Assembly (NCBI GenBank): GCA_003557825.1
Contig: PWNM01000065.1
Coordinates: 1-8,735 of the forward strand
Direction of reading: 5' to 3'
DNA length: 8,735 nucleotides
DNA from: Candidatus Hydrogenedentota bacterium
GTDB lineage: Bacteria > Hydrogenedentota > Hydrogenedentia > Hydrogenedentales > SLHB01
Below the pieces are notes generated by a model that saw nothing but the letters and a program-made list of their open reading frames with translations, ran no database searches and was not told the DNA's origin. Below are positions 6,046 through 8,735 of the stretch, one piece after another (the first letter of the stretch is position 1; every line of letters starts with the position of its first letter). The position numbers and the translations under genes are program-made.

Positions 6046-6654
6046 ATGAGTACAACGATGGCGATAGGATGGCCAAGTTTGGGGACCGCCGTCATGACGA
6101 AGCAGTCGGACCATGCCTTGGTCAAAAAGAGCAAGGCCGGAGATACCGAGGCCTTCTCGGAATTGGTTCTCCGACATGAGAAGTCGGTCTATGGCTTGGC
6201 CTTCCAGTTTATGCGTGAGACCACTGCCGCAGAGGACATGACGCAGGAGGCCTTCCTAAAGGCCTATCGGCTATTACGCGGTTTTCGGGGCGACTGCAGC
6301 TTCTCGACTTGGCTATATCGTGTTACATGCAGCGTATGCCTAACCGAACTAAAGCGGCAGGGACGCCGAAACGAAGTAACCCTGGAACCGGGCCATCTGG
6401 CCGAGCAGCCTGTTCAGGAAAGCGAACCGCCCGAAACCCGGGATCTACGCGCCCGCATTCGTCAGTGTGTCACTCTATTACCCGACCGGTATGCGACCAT
6501 CATTGCGTTGTACTATCTCGAGGGAAGCTCCTACGAAGAAATCGCCTCGGCCATGGAAATCCCGCTGGGAACACTGAAAACCTGGATGTACCGCGCCCGA
6601 CAGGAACTGCGAACCATCGTAGAAAGGGAGTTAGACGACCATGCCCTCCAATAA
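6046..6654 (+). CDS. ECF-family RNA polymerase sigma factor (sigma-70 regions 2 and 4)
   Basis: A group 4 (extracytoplasmic function) sigma factor that directs RNA polymerase to a small set of promoters when released from its anti-sigma factor. Region 2 spans about 35-105 with AEDMTQEAFLKAYRLLRGF and the -10-recognition stretch FSTWLYRV. Region 4 spans about 137-195 with a helix-turn-helix (SYEEIASAMEIPLGTLKTWM) for -35 contact. Region 3 is absent, as expected for this class. The first ATG (6046) has only a weak ribosome site. The in-frame ATG at 6094 (codon 17) has GGGGA 8 nt upstream and gives the usual ECF start (MTKQSDHALVKKSKAGD), so it may be the true start. The 3' end overlaps the next gene by 14 nt, which suits a sigma/anti-sigma pair. 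Confidence 0.93.
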   Translation: MSTTMAIGWPSLGTAVMTKQSDHALVKKSKAGDTEAFSELVLRHEKSVYGLAFQFMRETTAAEDMTQEAFLKAYRLLRGFRGDCSFSTWLYRVTCSVCLTELKRQGRRNEVTLEPGHLAEQPVQESEPPETRDLRARIRQCVTLLPDRYATIIALYYLEGSSYEEIASAMEIPLGTLKTWMYRARQELRTIVERELDDHALQ

Positions 6655-7051
6655 GCCTGTTGATCTCGATGTCTTAATCGAGTCCGCACTCTGCCCAGAG
6701 GATACGCCCCCTCCTCCTCCCGATATGCACCGACGAATCATGCGGCGCGTGGCCATTGCTGCCCGTATAGACCAGGAGCGACGACAGTTTCGCGCACGTC
6801 TGACCATGTCGGGACTTGTTGCGGCAGGCGCAGTCGGCGCCGCCCTGCTCTCATCCTCGTTGCTCCAACAGACAGGCTGGTTCAACTGGAGCGTGCCCGG
6901 AGGCATGGGCATGCTGGACCACCTGGCCTTGTCTTTGGCAGGACCCGACCTTCTTTCATGGGCGATCAGCGGCGCATTGCTGACGGTTTTGGCCGTAGCA
7001 GCGGGAACGTTGTCCGTAGCTCGAGTAGTCGCCACACGCAGCAACGATTGA
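6641..7051 (+). CDS. Two-TM membrane protein, probable anti-sigma factor
   Basis: A 136-residue protein with a cytoplasmic-type N-terminus of about 53 residues containing a proline run (PPPPP) and arginine-rich helices (HRRIMRRVAIAARIDQERRQFRARL). Hydrophobic segments follow at about 54-74 and 100-127. Its ATG lies inside the end of the sigma gene, with GGGAG about 10 nt upstream. Overlap with an ECF sigma gene and a cytoplasmic domain followed by TM segments is the standard arrangement for a membrane anti-sigma factor, which is the basis of the call. I see no HxxxCxxC zinc motif and only one cysteine (C18), so it is not a ZAS-type anti-sigma. Direct sequence homology is not evident to me. 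Confidence 0.7.
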   Translation: MPSNKPVDLDVLIESALCPEDTPPPPPDMHRRIMRRVAIAARIDQERRQFRARLTMSGLVAAGAVGAALLSSSLLQQTGWFNWSVPGGMGMLDHLALSLAGPDLLSWAISGALLTVLAVAAGTLSVARVVATRSND

Positions 7052-7055
7052 CCTA

Positions 7056-7076
7056 CGGAACCGACCTCCGCTTTTT
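7056..7076 (+). terminator. Weak candidate intrinsic terminator after the anti-sigma gene
   Basis: CGGA (7056-7059) can pair with TCCG (7067-7070), followed by CTTTTTGCTTTT. The T-rich tract just after the sigma operon is suggestive, but the 4-bp stem is short for a rho-independent terminator. Confidence 0.3.
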
Positions 7077-7110
7077 GCTTTTCAACTTGCTTTTATTGGG
7101 CCGTTTCATT

Positions 7111-7119
7111 TGATATAAT
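7111..7119 (+). promoter_or_regulatory. Extended -10 promoter for the zinc-ribbon/acidic protein gene
   Basis: TGATATAAT is a perfect extended -10 element (TGn plus TATAAT). The -35 region is T-rich with no good hexamer at 17 bp, as is usual for extended -10 promoters. Transcription would start near 7126, leaving a leader of about 54 nt before the ATG at 7180, which has AGAGGG 7 nt upstream. This suggests housekeeping transcription independent of the sigma operon. Confidence 0.65.
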
Positions 7120-7179
7120 CTGCCCGCCGGATCAGGCAAATAGACGTACTAGTTTAGCATCAATAAAGAGGGATATACT

Positions 7180-7644
7180 ATGGCCGTTAAGTATGAATGC
7201 CCCAAATGCGGGCGCCGATTTACGGAATGGGGCGCGGAAAAACTAGGATTCAAGTGCCCTCAGGATCAGTTTTGTCCACCAGACGCCAATGGGGAAACCG
7301 AATTTCAGCGGGTGGGCCCAAGTCCTGACGCCCCTCCAACACAGAAAACCTCACTCAAGCGTAAACCCAAGAAACAACCCGAGGCTACCCCAAAAGTACC
7401 TGCCGATACCGATGAACTGATGGCTCCCGATTTGGAAAACCTGGACGATGAAAATACTCCAGACACCGACGAGGACGAGGAGGAGACCGAAGACGAAGAA
7501 GAAGTTGTTGAACCCACCAAACTCAAGCTGGGTGATGACGAGGACGATGATGCTGGAACTGCCGGAACGGCTCTGCCCGAATCAGCCAGTACGGAGTCCG
7601 TATTCGAGAGCGACGAGGACAACCTAGACCAGCTGCCCGAATAA
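7180..7644 (+). CDS. Zinc-ribbon protein with basic linker and highly acidic C-terminal tail, function unknown
   Basis: A 154-residue soluble protein in three parts. Residues 1-46 hold two cysteine pairs, C7-x2-C10 (CPKCG) and C26-x5-C32, which probably bind one zinc. Residues 47-72 are rich in proline and lysine (SLKRKPKKQPE). Residues 76-125 are dominated by Asp and Glu (TDEDEEETEDEEE, GDDEDDD), followed by a further acidic end. The start is well supported by its promoter and ribosome site. The plan of an N-terminal zinc ribbon with an acidic tail resembles FYDLN-acid (TIGR02300-like) proteins, but the FYDLN motif is absent and the second knuckle is atypical. A nucleic-acid- or protein-binding regulator is possible. 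I do not recognise the family. Confidence 0.85.
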   Translation: MAVKYECPKCGRRFTEWGAEKLGFKCPQDQFCPPDANGETEFQRVGPSPDAPPTQKTSLKRKPKKQPEATPKVPADTDELMAPDLENLDDENTPDTDEDEEETEDEEEVVEPTKLKLGDDEDDDAGTAGTALPESASTESVFESDEDNLDQLPE

Positions 7645-7651
7645 GCAATTC

Positions 7652-7669
7652 TGCCGGCTCTACCGGGCA
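7652..7669. terminator. Small hairpin between convergent genes
   Basis: TGCCGG (7652-7657) pairs with CCGGGCA (7663-7669) with one bulged G and a 5-nt loop. It spans the stop of the minus-strand gene (7660-7662) and lies just after the plus-strand stop (7644). There is no T-tract on either side, so its role in ending transcription is uncertain. Confidence 0.3.
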
Positions 7670-8400
7670 TCGGACGAAGGGGGTTGGTGGGGCTGAGTGT
7701 CCGGTATCGTTCTGTTCGGCGCAATCCGAATCAAGTGGGAGGCATACTCAACGCATAATTCAGAAAAGGCATCGTCAAGCGCTTGCAGGGCATACTGGAG
7801 CGTTCCGCCCTCGGGTAAGGCAAAAAACCACCGACGATCAGCAGTCGCGAAATCGCGGATCTCCGAACTCACTTGGATTCGGACATCTGCACGTTCACAC
7901 AGCTCATCTAGGACAACAAGATAATCGTCTCCGTCACTAACGACAGGAGGGTCAGAGATATCTTTTGTCAGCCCTTGCATAAGCTGGGGTGAAAGCTGCC
8001 GGCTGGGAAGCAGTACTGATTCCTCCCGCTCCACTCGCACACCTCCACGGCCGCCGGGGCGAGCAGAGGATTCATCATAATGTACCGACAGGACCTGGTT
8101 TCGTGGTACCTGAAGGGAAACACGTCCTTCGATGATCTCGAGTTCATAAAATGACGGGGTCTCCCGAACTACCCAAAAGCCTCGAAGTTGGCGGCCGGAC
8201 TTCAAGGTCAACACATCCCCCCTATCCTTTGAGAAAGCATCGACCTCATCATTAACCCCATAGGAAGCATCCTCCGGCGTCCCTGTTTCGGCAATCGTGC
8301 GAGACCCACTGGCGCCCACATAGGGGTGGATCAGATATATAAAACCTAAAATCAGCCAGGCCGATACATACGCGCTTGTATCAATGCTACGTCGTTTCAT
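7660..8400 (-). CDS. Membrane-anchored or exported protein with SH3-like and STN/secretin-like domains
   Basis: A 246-residue protein. An N-terminal hydrophobic segment (about 12-30) after MKRRS looks like a signal anchor or signal peptide. Residues about 61-110 (DVLTLKSGRQLRGFWVVRE, later SLQVPRNQVLSVHY) read as a small beta-barrel of the 'LKSGR-x-G...VPR' SH3/LSm-like kind. Residues about 160-228 (LDELCERADVRIQVS, then LPEGGTLQYALQALDDAFSELCVEY and HLIRIAP) resemble the STN/secretin short N-terminal domain found in TonB-dependent receptors and secretins. A proline-rich tail follows. The start has AAAGGA about 5 nt before the ATG. The STN resemblance suggests a periplasmic interaction module. 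It is not followed here by a secretin, TonB or other partner gene. Domain calls are from pattern recognition only. Confidence 0.75.
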   Translation of the reverse strand: MKRRSIDTSAYVSAWLILGFIYLIHPYVGASGSRTIAETGTPEDASYGVNDEVDAFSKDRGDVLTLKSGRQLRGFWVVRETPSFYELEIIEGRVSLQVPRNQVLSVHYDESSARPGGRGGVRVEREESVLLPSRQLSPQLMQGLTKDISDPPVVSDGDDYLVVLDELCERADVRIQVSSEIRDFATADRRWFFALPEGGTLQYALQALDDAFSELCVEYASHLIRIAPNRTIPDTQPHQPPSSDAR

Positions 8401-8513
8401 ACGTTCCTTTCGGAAACACCTGCAAAAATCGCGTCCTTTATGGTAGCTTTATGGGGGACCGCAGTCGTTGCGTTTCGTTTGCTTAGTCGAAAGCTCTGAG
8501 AGGAACCCTCGCC

Positions 8514-8735
8514 ATGGCCACCATATTGCTTGCTTCGGATGATCTACTCTTCCTTGAAACCATGGAACCTGTTCTTACGGCTTCGGGACATGATGTGCAT
8601 GTATGTCACGATGGCGTATCGGCCTGTGAATGCGCTGCGCAAATCGAGCCGGCCCTCTGCTTTCTTGATGCAGGTCTCCCTGTCTTTAACGGAATCGACA
8701 CCGCAACCCGACTGCGGGCCGATCCGGACATCCCC
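8514..8735 (+). CDS. Response-regulator receiver domain protein (N-terminal 74 residues, truncated by window)
   Basis: I translated from the ATG at 8514, which has AGAGGAA 8 nt upstream. The N-terminus ATILLASDD supplies the acidic pair (D9, D10) that binds Mg2+. CFLDAGLPVFNGID supplies the phosphoacceptor, predicted as D52, in the expected place, and RLRADPDIP is typical of the following helix and loop. The conserved Thr/Ser and Lys and any output domain lie beyond the window, so the protein could be a stand-alone receiver or the front of a larger regulator. The core ASDD replaces the commoner VDDD. It is divergent from the STN-like gene, with about 113 bp between them and no clear promoter found. 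Confidence 0.85.
   Translation, partial: MATILLASDDLLFLETMEPVLTASGHDVHVCHDGVSACECAAQIEPALCFLDAGLPVFNGIDTATRLRADPDIP

Noticed and set aside
7305..7724. 139-codon minus-strand frame rich in serine
   Set aside because: The serine runs are the reverse complement of GAC/GAG-rich codons in the acidic tail of the zinc-ribbon protein. It also overlaps the true minus-strand gene end.

Overview
The window reads as chromosomal DNA of a strictly or facultatively anaerobic bacterium. An NAD-linked [FeFe]-hydrogenase operon under a Rex redox repressor points to fermentative hydrogen metabolism. The other genes (an ECF sigma factor with an adjacent membrane protein, a DUF4097-type surface protein, a zinc-ribbon/acidic protein, an SH3-like plus STN-like envelope protein) resemble those of deep-branching groups such as Planctomycetota or Hydrogenedentota. 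That placement is a guess from gene content and not a phylogenetic result. No mobile element, CRISPR array, tRNA or rRNA was seen.

Region 1 (1-4420, minus strand): a tight operon rex-hydC-hydB-hydA. Rex (3663-4298) is followed without a gap by a NuoE-like subunit (3150-3653), a NuoF-like flavin/NADH subunit (1025-3163) and the start of the catalytic [FeFe]-hydrogenase subunit (1-1025, cut by the window edge). The genes are joined by overlaps: the rex stop lies inside the hydC Shine-Dalgarno sequence, hydC and hydB overlap by 14 nt, and hydB and hydA share TAATG. The set matches trimeric HydABC-type, NAD(P)-linked, often electron-bifurcating hydrogenases. A near-perfect Rex operator (4350-4367) lies upstream of rex, so the operon should be derepressed when the NADH/NAD+ ratio is high and reoxidise NADH by making H2, or run in reverse.

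Region 2 (4457-7051): a probable cell-envelope regulatory module. A small three-TM protein (minus) is divergent from a plus-strand operon of a membrane-anchored DUF4097-like beta-repeat protein, an ECF sigma factor, and a two-TM protein whose gene overlaps the sigma gene and is probably the anti-sigma factor. The divergent intergenic region (4859-5012) carries a perfect 8-bp inverted repeat and a separate 7-bp hairpin just before the start of the first gene.

Region 3 (7052-8735): an extended -10 promoter drives a protein with an N-terminal four-cysteine zinc ribbon, a basic linker and a very acidic tail. It converges on a minus-strand membrane-anchored protein with an SH3-like and an STN/secretin-like domain. 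Divergent from the latter is the start of a response-regulator receiver gene that runs off the window.

The most interesting points are the Rex-controlled promoter with nested half-sites, the TSCSPGW variant of the hydrogenase L1 motif, the missing first cysteine in the N-terminal iron-sulfur fold of HydB, and the uncharacterised zinc-ribbon/acidic protein.
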